A stretch of 64,000 nt of DNA from an uncultured Algibacter sp. (GTDB taxonomy: Bacteria > Bacteroidota > Bacteroidia > Flavobacteriales > Flavobacteriaceae), in assembly GCA_947502405.1 (NCBI GenBank), contig CANMZT010000005.1:124001-188000 (forward strand), given 5' to 3'. Shown here in pieces: positions 17,332 through 26,352 of this stretch. Under the pieces are notes generated by a model that did not search any database, was not told where the DNA came from, and saw only the letters and a program-made list of their open reading frames with translations. The position numbers and the translations under genes are program-made. How positions within the stretch are numbered: the stretch's first letter is position 1; every line of letters begins with the position of its first letter.

Positions 17332-18053
17332 TGTTTTGGTAGTTTTAATGTTATATTATTATTAAAAAGTAAATCATCAATATGACCAGCAAAAGCATTA
17401 TCATCTGTTTTGAAGTGCATATGCATATTGGTAGTATGATGTGTGAAAATTGCTTTATGTTTTGTAGAATAGAACCCTATAATTTGAACTTCTTGATTTT
17501 GTAAAGTTCCATTTAAACCCGACTCTTTATGCTTTTTATGATTATGTATAGTATCACCATCTTTCCAATTAATGACGTGCCAATCTAATGAGGCTATTGA
17601 ACCTTCTAACAAAAATGGAAATGGCATATCTGTATTAATTCCATTACTCCCAGCTAACTCATAAATTAGTTCTTCTAAATCCTTTTTTGTCTTTATGTTT
17701 CTGATTGGAAATGTAACCCATTCTTCAACTTCAGCATACACTAATAAAGATGCTTTTAGATTGTAAGCGTCTCTGAATTGCAAACTACTATCAACCACAA
17801 AACTGTTAATCGGCTTACTGTTAAATATTTGTATTTCACCTTTAAGATTATCTACAGCACCAAGAGCGTATAGATACTTTTTTTCTGAAAGTGTATCTAA
17901 ACTAATTACTGGTTGAATATTACCAAACATAATAGTTCTCAATGCTCCTGCATATTGTACCTCTACTGGATTCTTCTCTTTACTTTTCTCTTGACACGAG
18001 AAGATAAAAAGCGTTAACAGAAATAGTGTTGCTATATATTTTGATTTATTCAT
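17328..18053 (-). CDS. Acetolactate-decarboxylase-like lipoprotein in the metal block
   Basis: 241 residues. The signal ends at lipobox Cys20 (FIFSC). The body follows the alpha-acetolactate decarboxylase (AlsD/BudA) pattern: LGAVDNLKGEIQIF (Glu region) and IIGFYST, then HMHFKTDDNAFAGHIDD, which keeps the three zinc His (211, 213, 224) of that enzyme. An extra His-rich loop (IHNHKKHKES, 169-178) sits before the last strands. AlsD is normally a cytoplasmic or secreted fermentation enzyme; a periplasmic lipoprotein form between CusC and the HMA protein suggests reuse of the Zn site for metal binding. The family call is firm, the role is inference. Confidence 0.8.
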   Translation of the reverse strand: MNKSKYIATLFLLTLFIFSCQEKSKEKNPVEVQYAGALRTIMFGNIQPVISLDTLSEKKYLYALGAVDNLKGEIQIFNSKPINSFVVDSSLQFRDAYNLKASLLVYAEVEEWVTFPIRNIKTKKDLEELIYELAGSNGINTDMPFPFLLEGSIASLDWHVINWKDGDTIHNHKKHKESGLNGTLQNQEVQIIGFYSTKHKAIFTHHTTNMHMHFKTDDNAFAGHIDDLLFNNNITLKLPKQ

Positions 18054-18056
18054 TGC

Positions 18057-19280
18057 TTAATTGGTTAAATAATTGATGATTGTACTTTGAACATAATAGT
18101 TCTTAATTGATTCTATTTGGCTCATTTGAAACTTTAGTTGTAATTCTTGTATGTCTAAAACATCATTAAAGTCAATCGTGCCAGTTTCATAGCTTTTTAT
18201 CAGTATTTGTTCTGCGTCTTTAACTTGTTTTATGTTCTTGATTGCTGTTTTATGACTTATTCTTGCTGATATACGCTCATTTACTGCCTTGTCTAACAAT
18301 GTTTCCAAAGTATTTAGTATTTCTTGTTTTTGAGATAGAATTTCTTGTTGTTCCAATTCATTTTGCTTTGAAATAGATTTGTACTTTTTATTAAAAATTG
18401 GAATGGATACCGAAACCATTGGCATTATAATATCCTTTCCGTTATCACTAAAATTCATATTTGGACGTTCAGCAACATTGATATAATCTAAACCGAAACC
18501 AATCATAGGACTGCTTTCTTTTTGGTTCAATAATTCAGATTGTTCAATAGATGTAAAGAGTTTATCATATTTTAATAACTCTGGGTGCAATGCTAAATTT
18601 TCAGTAGTAGTTTCAAAATCTTCTTTTGGAATCAATAGGTCTTCAACCACATTTACTTCAATATCATTTTCTCTATTTAATAGATTATTTAGCATAGTCT
18701 GTTCTGCTAAAAATTGCTGTTGCAATATATCTTTTAGTTGTTGCAACTCGTTTTGGCGCATTTGCAATCGTAACACATCTACCGCTGATGCTTTTCCAAC
18801 CTCAACAGAGGTTAGTGCCAATGTTTCGTATGTTTCAAGTAGTTTTATATTCTCGCTTAAAACCTCTTGTTTTGCTTTATTTGCGTATAACTTGTAATAG
18901 GATTGTGATACCGATGCCATTAATTTTCGTTTGGCAATAACTATATCTTCGTATTTAGCATCTGCCAATGCACTCACATAATTTTCTCTTGATGTAATTG
19001 TACCAAACCAAGGCAACATTTGTTTTGCAGACACCTTAAAACGTTGCGCTCCTGTTCGTGTTTCTGGCTCACTTATAAAGTAACCTACACCAAATTCGGT
19101 ATTAGGAATTGTATTGACCTCATTTACTTTTTCTGAAACTCTTTTGTACTGTAAATCGAACTTTTGAATCTCTGGATTATTAGCTAATGCTTCGTCAATT
19201 AAAGTTTCTAATTGTTGCGCATTTCCTTTGAGAGCAAAGAGAATAGAAAAAAGAAAAAAGATTGTTTTTATATGTTTCAT
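18057..19280 (-). CDS. cusC: TolC/CusC-type outer-membrane efflux protein
   Basis: 407 residues with a signal peptide ending in KGNAQ, then the long helical hairpins of the TolC family (ALANNPEIQKFDLQYKRV, LQMRQNELQQLKDI). It forms the outer-membrane exit duct for the RND pump. It overlaps CusA by 4 bp and is followed 3 bp later by the acetolactate-decarboxylase-like gene. No lipobox is visible, unlike E. coli CusC. Confidence 0.92.
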   Translation of the reverse strand: MKHIKTIFFLFSILFALKGNAQQLETLIDEALANNPEIQKFDLQYKRVSEKVNEVNTIPNTEFGVGYFISEPETRTGAQRFKVSAKQMLPWFGTITSRENYVSALADAKYEDIVIAKRKLMASVSQSYYKLYANKAKQEVLSENIKLLETYETLALTSVEVGKASAVDVLRLQMRQNELQQLKDILQQQFLAEQTMLNNLLNRENDIEVNVVEDLLIPKEDFETTTENLALHPELLKYDKLFTSIEQSELLNQKESSPMIGFGLDYINVAERPNMNFSDNGKDIIMPMVSVSIPIFNKKYKSISKQNELEQQEILSQKQEILNTLETLLDKAVNERISARISHKTAIKNIKQVKDAEQILIKSYETGTIDFNDVLDIQELQLKFQMSQIESIKNYYVQSTIINYLTN

Positions 19281-22200
19281 TTTGATGCTCTTTTTAGTTG
19301 AACTTCTGCTTTCCAGCTGTATAAAACTGGTACTACAAATAAGGTTATTAAGGCAATTAACATTCCGCCAAAACTTGGTATTGCCATAGGAATCATAATA
19401 TCGCTACCACGACCTGTTGAGGTTAGTATTGGTAATAATGCTAATATGGTTGTAGCTGTTGTCATTAAGCAAGGTCTTATTCGTTTTTCTCCTGCTTCTA
19501 CAACAGATGCTCTTACTTCCTTCTTATTATCTGGTGCATTTCTATCGAACGTTTGTGTTAAATACGTTGCCATTACCACACCGTCATCGGTTGCAATTCC
19601 AAAAAGTGCAATAAAGCCCACCCAAACAGCAACACTTAAATTAATTGGATGCATCTGAAATAAATCACGTAGGTTTTCGCCAAAGAAATTGAAGTTTAAA
19701 AACCAATCTTGACCATAGAGCCATATCATTAGAAATCCGCCTGCAAATGCTACTGCAATACCTGTAAAAACCATTAATGATGTACCTACAGAACGGAATT
19801 GAAAATATAGAATTAAGAAAATGATTGCTAATGCTAAAGGCACAACAACCGATAAGGTTTTTTCTGCTCTTAATTGATTTTCGTATGTTCCTGTAAATTG
19901 ATAGTTAATACCTTTTGGTACTACTAATTCGCCATTATCAATTTTTTCTTGAATTAAGGCTTGCGCATTTTCTACAACGCTTACTTCCGCAAAGCCATCC
20001 ATTTTATCAAATAATACATAGCCTACTAAAAAGGTATCTTCACTTTTAATGACTTGTGGACCTTGTTCGTATTTTATTGTTGCCAATTCGCTTAAAGGAA
20101 CTGGATTGCCTTTTTCTACTGGTACATAAATCTGTTTTAAATCGGTTGGATTAGCCCTTAATTCTCTTGGGTAGCGCACACGTACTCCATAACGCTCTCT
20201 ACCTTCAACGGTTTGGGTTAATACCATTCCGCCAACTGCAACTTTAAGTACATCTTGTACATCTTGTATTGAAATACCATAACGTGCAATCTTTTCTCTA
20301 TCAATATCAATAAGCAAATAAGGTTTCCCTACAATACGGTCTGCAAAAACAGCTTCATCTTTTACACCTTCGGCTTGTTTTAAAATATCCTCTAACTGTA
20401 CACCAAACGCTTCAATTTGTTTTAAGTCTTGACCTTTAACCTTTATTCCCATAGGTGCACGCATACCAGTTTGAAGCATTACCAATCGTGTTTCAATAGG
20501 TTGTAGTTTTGGTGCAGAAGTGACTCCAGGTAACTTGGTGACTTTTACTATTTCGTTCCAAATATCGTCTGGTGATTGTATTTCTGGTCGCCAATTACGG
20601 TAGAACTCGCCATTATCGTCTGGGATTAATTGAGAGCTTTCGACTGCGCTCAAGGTGACATTTTTAGTATTATTTGGATTTGTGATGAATCTTCCATCTT
20701 TCAATTCAAACAAACCATCTTCATTGACTTTATAACGTTGACGTTCTCCGTTTTCATTAAGCATATATTCTGGTTTGTACTGAATGACATTCTCATACAT
20801 TGATAGTGGTGCTGGGTCTAAAGCCGATTCTGTACGACCTGCTTTACCAACTACTGTTTTTATCTCTGGAATACTTGCTACAGCCATATCTAATTGTTGT
20901 AAAACCCTTTTATTTTCTTCTACTCCTGAATGTGGCATTGAGGTTGGCATCAACAAAAAAGAACCTTCATTTAATGATGGCATAAACTCTTTACCTGTGT
21001 TTTTCATAATAAAAAACCCAGCAATAACAATAGTTGTTGGTACAGATAAAAACAATAGTTTATTATCTAAACACCATCTTAAAATTCTTGTATAATATTT
21101 AATGAATAATGAGAAAACACCTAATAAGCCAAAGCAAATAATACTTACAAAAATGAGATTCCAAAAGATACTTTTATCTACACCTAATGGTCGCCAATAT
21201 TCAGCTAACAGGAATACGATTGCCGATGCTGAAATGATGATGTTAATAAGATTAGCTTGTTTATCTGTTAACTTATTTTGTTGGTTAAGCAATGCTGTAA
21301 TTCCAAAAGCAATTAATATCAATCCTAACCAATAACCATAAATTATAGCAACGATACCTAATGCTATTAAAACACCATTTAAAACATATTTAAAATTACT
21401 TTTAATGGATTTTTTTCTGAATAAAAATGCTGCGAATGGTGGTATTAAAAATAAGGCTACAATTATAGAAGCTGTTAAAGCGAATGTTTTGGTAAATGCT
21501 AATGGTCGAAATAATTTTCCTTCAGCACCAATCATTGTAAAAACAGGAATAAAACTGATAATGGTTGTCATCACAGCTGTTACGATTGCGCCTGAAACTT
21601 CGGCTGTTGCATTGTAAACCACATTATTTATAGGCAGCTTTTCTTTATTTTCATCTAAATGCCTAATGATGTTTTCTGAAAGAATAACACCAACATCTAC
21701 CATAGTACCAATAGCAATAGCGATACCAGATAAAGCCACAATATTCGCATCGACACCAAAGAGTTTCATTGCTATAAATACCATTAAAACCGCAACAGGT
21801 AATAAGCCAGAGATTAATACAGAAGCACGTAAATTAAATACCATAATGATAATGACTAAAATGGTAATTAGTATTTCTAACGTTAGGGCTTCATTAAGTG
21901 TACCTAAAGTTTCTTGAATCAATTCCGTTCTATCATAAAAAGGAACAATAGTTACTTGTGACGTTCTTCCATCTGCCAATACTTTTGAAGGTAATCCTGC
22001 GCTTAATTCATTAATTTTCTCTTTAACGTTATTGATGACTTCCATTGGATTCGCACCATAACGAGCCACCACAACAGCACCAACAACTTCTGCACCTTCC
22101 TTATCTAAAAGACCTCTTCGTGTTGCAGGACCTAATGATACTTTACCTATATCTTTAATTCTGATAGCTGTATAGTCTTCTGAAGTAACTACAGCATTTT

Positions 22201-22984
22201 CTATATCTGAAATGGATTTTACATAACCCAAACCACGTACTAAATATTCGGCTTGATTAATTTCTAAAGTTTGCGCACCGATGTCTTTATTACTTTCCCT
22301 AACCGCTTTTACAATATGATGTAAGCCAATATTGTATTGTCGCATTAATTCAGGATTTACATCTACTTGATATTCTTGTACGTAACCACCAATAGACGCT
22401 ACTTCCGATACACCGCTTGCAGATGATAAGGCATACTTTACATAGTAATCTTGTATGCTTCGTAATTCGTGTAAATCCCAACCACCAGTTACATTACCGC
22501 TTTCATCACGACCTTCTAATGTGTACCAAAATATTTGTCCTAAACCTGTTGCATCTGGACCCAAAGCAGGTTTAACACCATCAGGTAATAAGCCACTTGG
22601 TAATGAATTGAGCTTTTCTAATATTCTACTACGACTCCAATAAAACTCTACATCTTCTTCAAAAATGATATAGATGCTTGAAAAGCCAAACATTGACGAG
22701 CTACGAATGGTTTTTACTCCTGGAATACCCAATAAAGATGTTGTCAATGGATAGGTGATTTGGTCTTCTATATCCTGTGGTGAACGACCATCCCACTTGG
22801 TAAAAACAATTTGTTGATTTTCACCTATATCTGGAATAGCATCTACTGCAACAGGATTACTTGGTAAAAATCCTATATCCCAATTAAAAGGTGCGTTTAC
22901 TGTTCCCCATCCTATAAAAAGGACAAGCATTAAAACTGCAACGAGTTTATTTTCTATTAAAAATTTGATGCTTTTATTTAGCAT
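19277..22984 (-). CDS. cusA: CusA/CzcA-type heavy-metal RND efflux pump
   Basis: 1235 residues, about 190 longer than E. coli CusA. N-terminal and C-terminal RND halves are complete, including the acidic membrane residues in IGTMVDVGVIL and IATDDGVVMAT. The extra length is mainly two insertions: extra membrane helices after LFRKKS (about 530-625) and a periplasmic insert around 735-810 rich in Asn and Asp. Met residues occur in VMLQTGMRAPMG, close to a CusA copper-binding Met, but the Met of RYGM is Ile here, so Cu/Ag versus divalent metals is open. The periplasmic insert contains a short dispersed repeat in frame. Confidence 0.95.
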   Translation of the reverse strand: MLNKSIKFLIENKLVAVLMLVLFIGWGTVNAPFNWDIGFLPSNPVAVDAIPDIGENQQIVFTKWDGRSPQDIEDQITYPLTTSLLGIPGVKTIRSSSMFGFSSIYIIFEEDVEFYWSRSRILEKLNSLPSGLLPDGVKPALGPDATGLGQIFWYTLEGRDESGNVTGGWDLHELRSIQDYYVKYALSSASGVSEVASIGGYVQEYQVDVNPELMRQYNIGLHHIVKAVRESNKDIGAQTLEINQAEYLVRGLGYVKSISDIENAVVTSEDYTAIRIKDIGKVSLGPATRRGLLDKEGAEVVGAVVVARYGANPMEVINNVKEKINELSAGLPSKVLADGRTSQVTIVPFYDRTELIQETLGTLNEALTLEILITILVIIIMVFNLRASVLISGLLPVAVLMVFIAMKLFGVDANIVALSGIAIAIGTMVDVGVILSENIIRHLDENKEKLPINNVVYNATAEVSGAIVTAVMTTIISFIPVFTMIGAEGKLFRPLAFTKTFALTASIIVALFLIPPFAAFLFRKKSIKSNFKYVLNGVLIALGIVAIIYGYWLGLILIAFGITALLNQQNKLTDKQANLINIIISASAIVFLLAEYWRPLGVDKSIFWNLIFVSIICFGLLGVFSLFIKYYTRILRWCLDNKLLFLSVPTTIVIAGFFIMKNTGKEFMPSLNEGSFLLMPTSMPHSGVEENKRVLQQLDMAVASIPEIKTVVGKAGRTESALDPAPLSMYENVIQYKPEYMLNENGERQRYKVNEDGLFELKDGRFITNPNNTKNVTLSAVESSQLIPDDNGEFYRNWRPEIQSPDDIWNEIVKVTKLPGVTSAPKLQPIETRLVMLQTGMRAPMGIKVKGQDLKQIEAFGVQLEDILKQAEGVKDEAVFADRIVGKPYLLIDIDREKIARYGISIQDVQDVLKVAVGGMVLTQTVEGRERYGVRVRYPRELRANPTDLKQIYVPVEKGNPVPLSELATIKYEQGPQVIKSEDTFLVGYVLFDKMDGFAEVSVVENAQALIQEKIDNGELVVPKGINYQFTGTYENQLRAEKTLSVVVPLALAIIFLILYFQFRSVGTSLMVFTGIAVAFAGGFLMIWLYGQDWFLNFNFFGENLRDLFQMHPINLSVAVWVGFIALFGIATDDGVVMATYLTQTFDRNAPDNKKEVRASVVEAGEKRIRPCLMTTATTILALLPILTSTGRGSDIMIPMAIPSFGGMLIALITLFVVPVLYSWKAEVQLKRASK
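20632..20660. repeat. Short GC-rich dispersed-type repeat inside cusA
   Basis: On the gene strand it reads TGTCACCTTGAGCGCAGTC then GAAAGCTCTCA, with TTGAG...CTCAA able to pair. It encodes VTLSAVESS in frame, in a region absent from E. coli CusA, and is more GC-rich than its surroundings. I recall near-identical strings in intergenic repeats of Flavobacteriia, not verified. Confidence 0.4.
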
Positions 22985-23092
22985 TGGCTTTGATAATTAA
23001 ACAATTAGACAATGGTGTTACGAAAACACCGAATACAGCAAATTATCCTTACGACATACAGCCATAGGATAACACAGTCTATTGTTTAAAAA

Positions 23093-23506
23093 TCAAATTA
23101 AATAAGTCTCGTCAATCTTGAAGATTTGCCTGACTACGAGTGGTGGTTTGTATTCTTCGTAAGAAGATACATTGTTATCTAACCCTTCGAAGAGGTTAAT
23201 ATAGGTATGAACAAATGAAGCTATGAATACTTGTTGCTCAAACGTAATTTTATCGAATTGTAGTTGTAGTTCGTCTTGACCTTCAATAGCTAATTGCTTG
23301 TCATCACAACAATTCTTCTTTGTGATACTGCAACCTTCAGTAGATGGTTTTTCCATTTCCATTCCGCAACCTTTTGCTTTATGGAAAATAGCAGTTTCCA
23401 CTAAAGTATCTCCACAATAATGCATATTTACAGTAAACGACAATGTAGAAAATAACACTACGAAAGCCATCAACAAAGACATTATTTTATGTAATACTTG
23501 CTTCAT
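23093..23506 (-). CDS. HYC_CC_PP-type secreted protein of metal loci
   Basis: About 137 residues from the Met at 23506; an upstream Met at 23536 is open but would bury the signal peptide, so the later start is preferred. A signal/membrane segment (LLMAFVVLFSTLSFTV) is followed by MHYCGD, then KKNCCDD, then YKPPLV, the three motifs that name the HYC_CC_PP family. These proteins are found beside metal efflux genes in Bacteroidota; the Cys and His probably bind metal. It lies between the P-type ATPase and cusA in the same direction. Confidence 0.82.
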   Translation of the reverse strand: MKQVLHKIMSLLMAFVVLFSTLSFTVNMHYCGDTLVETAIFHKAKGCGMEMEKPSTEGCSITKKNCCDDKQLAIEGQDELQLQFDKITFEQQVFIASFVHTYINLFEGLDNNVSSYEEYKPPLVVRQIFKIDETYLI

Positions 23507-23568
23507 ACTAAATACAAAGGTATAAAATTTTAACAACTACTAATTTTGTTTAACAGAAGGTTAGCTAT

Positions 23569-25521
23569 TTAACTCCATTTCATTCGCTGTAATCTAACAG
23601 CATTTAAGATTGCCAATAATGCTACTCCAACATCAGCAAATACAGCTTCCCACATTGTAGCTAAACCACCTGCTCCCAGAATCAATACTATCACTTTAAC
23701 ACCAAAAGCTAAAATGATATTCTGCCAAACTATTTTTCGTGTAGAACGACTTATTTTGATAGCTCTAACTACTCTTGAAGGTTGGTCGGTTTGAATAATA
23801 ACATCTGCTGTTTCTATTGCGACATCACTTCCTAAACCACCCATTGCAATACCAACATTACTTGCTGCTAAAACTGGTGCATCATTAATACCATCGCCTA
23901 TAAAAGCTACTTTATTTTCAGGATTCTTCTTTAAAATTTCTACTTCGTTTAATTTATCTTCTGGTAGTAAACCACCTTTAGCATTTTCAATATTCAATTC
24001 TTTTGCAACTTGTTGCGTAATGGAATCTTTATCACCGGAAAGCATCATTAAATTTTTAATACCTACTTTGTGTAATGCTGTAATTGATTCTTTTGCATCT
24101 TCCTTTAATTCATCTGCTATCACTACATAACCTGCAAATTGATTATCGATTGCAACTAAAACGATAGATTCTACAATAGATTCCGTTTCCGTTGGTACTT
24201 CAATATTATTGGCAGTCATTAAGGCTTTATTACCTACTAAAACTGTTTTACCATTTATAATACCCTTTAAGCCTTTACCTGCAATTTCAGAAACATCTTG
24301 TGCTTCAAACTCTTCACCATCTGCTTTATACTCTAAAATTGCTTTTGCAATTGGATGCGTGGATTGCTCTTCCATCGCCATTAAGTATTGCATAAATTCG
24401 GTTTCATTCCAACCAATTGCTTTCACTTCTTTGATTTTAAAAACACCTTTGGTAACCGTACCTGTTTTGTCCATTACCAAAGTATTTATTTTGGTCATTG
24501 CATCGAGAAATGATGCGCCTTTAAACAATATTCCGTTTTTTGAAGCTGCTCCCAATCCACCGAAATAACCTAATGGAATTGAAATCACCAACGCACAAGG
24601 ACAAGATATTACCAAGAATATTAAGGCTCTGTATAACCAATCTCTAAAGACATAATCATCTACAAAAAAGTAAGGAATGAATGTTACACCAATAGCCAAG
24701 AATACAACGATTGGTGTGTATATACGAGCAAACTGTCTGATGAATAATTCTGTTTTAGATTTACGTGCTGTTGCATTCTGAACCATATCCAAAATCCGAG
24801 CAATGGAACTATCTTTAAATTCTTTGGTAGTTTCTATTTCAATTACACCTTCCAAATTAATGCTGCCCGCAAAAACTTTTTCACCTTTTGCAAGCGTATC
24901 AGGTTTACTTTCGCCTGTTAATGCAGCTGTATTAAATGAACCTTTGTCGGAAAGTAGAATACCATCCAATGGAATTTTTTCTCCCACACGGACTTGTACT
25001 TTTTCTCCAATTTCGACATTTTCAGGACTTACAGATACATAATCATTGTTACGATAAACCAAAGCTTCATTTGGTCGTACATCAAGCAATGCTTTTATAT
25101 TTCCTTTTGCTCTGTTTACTGCTGCATTCTGAAATAATTCTCCTACTGCATAAAATAGCATTACTGCCACACCTTCTGGATATTCACCAATAATAAATGC
25201 ACCAATTGTAGCAATAGACATTAAAAAGAACTCTGTGAAAACATCGCCTTTTATAAGGCTTCTCCATCCTTCTTTGATAACTGGAAACCCAACTGGAATA
25301 TATGCTATAGTGTACCAAACTACGCGAACCCATCCTTTAAATTGAGGAATTGCATCAAAATAATCTACAGCAATACCTACAATAAGGATTGTAAAACTTA
25401 TGATGGCAGGAATGTATGTTTTGAATGCACTACCATCTCCGTGGTCGTGACCATCATCGTGAGAATGTTGTTCTTCTGAATTTGGTTTTAAATCTCTTAA
25501 ATTGACTTTCTTTTTTTTCAT
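23569..25521 (-). CDS. P1B-type heavy-metal ATPase, Zn/Cd/Pb-like
   Basis: 650 residues. Phosphorylation Asp351 is in DKTGT, the actuator loop TGES is at 202-205, the membrane metal site CPC at 307-309, HP at STHPIAKA, and the hinge GDGINDAP is present. The last helices contain a Lys (FGVKVIVL) and an Asp (FADVGVAL), which fits the Zn/Cd/Pb group (P1B-2) rather than the copper group. The N-terminus lacks an HMA domain but is His/Asp-rich (18-30). It exports divalent metal to the periplasm, while CusCBA handles the outer steps. It overlaps DUF3703 by 4 bp. Confidence 0.93.
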   Translation of the reverse strand: MKKKKVNLRDLKPNSEEQHSHDDGHDHGDGSAFKTYIPAIISFTILIVGIAVDYFDAIPQFKGWVRVVWYTIAYIPVGFPVIKEGWRSLIKGDVFTEFFLMSIATIGAFIIGEYPEGVAVMLFYAVGELFQNAAVNRAKGNIKALLDVRPNEALVYRNNDYVSVSPENVEIGEKVQVRVGEKIPLDGILLSDKGSFNTAALTGESKPDTLAKGEKVFAGSINLEGVIEIETTKEFKDSSIARILDMVQNATARKSKTELFIRQFARIYTPIVVFLAIGVTFIPYFFVDDYVFRDWLYRALIFLVISCPCALVISIPLGYFGGLGAASKNGILFKGASFLDAMTKINTLVMDKTGTVTKGVFKIKEVKAIGWNETEFMQYLMAMEEQSTHPIAKAILEYKADGEEFEAQDVSEIAGKGLKGIINGKTVLVGNKALMTANNIEVPTETESIVESIVLVAIDNQFAGYVVIADELKEDAKESITALHKVGIKNLMMLSGDKDSITQQVAKELNIENAKGGLLPEDKLNEVEILKKNPENKVAFIGDGINDAPVLAASNVGIAMGGLGSDVAIETADVIIQTDQPSRVVRAIKISRSTRKIVWQNIILAFGVKVIVLILGAGGLATMWEAVFADVGVALLAILNAVRLQRMKWS

Positions 25522-25880
25522 TTAATATCTAATAATTTTTCAATCTCATTTGGAATAGGCATTCGTTTTAATGGTGGCACGTTTGCTCCACCTGTATTCC
25601 CAAGTGGAACGTGGTTTATAAATGATTTCCAGCCACCCACAAGCAACCTTGTGATTTGACCTATTACTTCTTTAGTATCTTTTTGTCTAAATCCAAATTT
25701 TAGCATTAACCAATGTGAATAGGTATGTTCTATTGGGTAAGATTGACCTATTATATGACTACGCTCTAAATGATACCAAGCATTACTATACTGCTTATTT
25801 TCTAAATATAATCTGTATTGTTTTAATTCTTCCTCATAAGCCTGTTTAAGAGGTTTAGGTATTTTAGTATTAAACTTCAT
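25518..25880 (-). CDS. DUF3703 family protein
   Basis: About 120 residues from the Met at 25880; an upstream Met at 25922 adds a hydrophobic stretch that does not look like part of the family. The core has HLERSHIIGQ, HTYSHWLMLKFG and GNTGGANVPPLKRMPIP, the conserved DUF3703 pattern. Conserved His residues suggest metal binding. DUF3703 genes are usually found next to metal-resistance genes; the function is unknown. It sits between the Fur-type regulator and the ATPase. Confidence 0.8.
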   Translation of the reverse strand: MKFNTKIPKPLKQAYEEELKQYRLYLENKQYSNAWYHLERSHIIGQSYPIEHTYSHWLMLKFGFRQKDTKEVIGQITRLLVGGWKSFINHVPLGNTGGANVPPLKRMPIPNEIEKLLDIK

Positions 25881-25936
25881 ATCCACTAATTTCAGATAAA
25901 AGTAGGTTAATAGTAAGTGCAATGGAAGTGCATTTG

Positions 25937-26350
25937 TTATCCACTACATTTATCACAAATACCTTTTACTACCAAGTTTACATTCTCTGAAACAAAGCCA
26001 TCAGGCACTTTAATTTGAGGTATTTTATGGTCTGTTAAGCAAATGGTTTCATTGCAATTGTTGCAATGGAAATGTAAGTGTAAATCAGTTTTTATATCAC
26101 AATTACATCCCTTTTCGCATAACGCATATTTTGTAATCCCTGTACCATCGTCTATTTGATGCACAATATCCTTTTCCTCGAAAGTTTTAATAGTTCTGTA
26201 TAAGGTAGTTCTATCTGCTTTTTCAAAAGCGTTTTCAATATCACTTAATGTTACCGCTATCTCTTTTTCTGCAAGAAACTTATAAATTAACATACGCATT
26301 GCTGTAACACGAATATTTTTTGACTCTAATACTTGTACTATAGTTTCCAT
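25937..26350 (-). CDS. Fur-family metalloregulator
   Basis: 137 residues. The N-terminal winged helix (to about 85) has the usual ADRTTLYRTIKTFEEKDIV recognition region. The C-terminal part has the His/Cys-rich dimer and metal region (DLHLHFHCNNCNETICL) and a closing CDKC. This could be Fur-, Zur- or Per-like; the two CxxC pairs fit a structural zinc site. It lies 2 bp after the TonB receptor and ahead of the ATPase, so it probably controls this block in response to Zn or another metal (inference). Confidence 0.93.
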   Translation of the reverse strand: METIVQVLESKNIRVTAMRMLIYKFLAEKEIAVTLSDIENAFEKADRTTLYRTIKTFEEKDIVHQIDDGTGITKYALCEKGCNCDIKTDLHLHFHCNNCNETICLTDHKIPQIKVPDGFVSENVNLVVKGICDKCSG

Positions 26351-26352
26351 AA

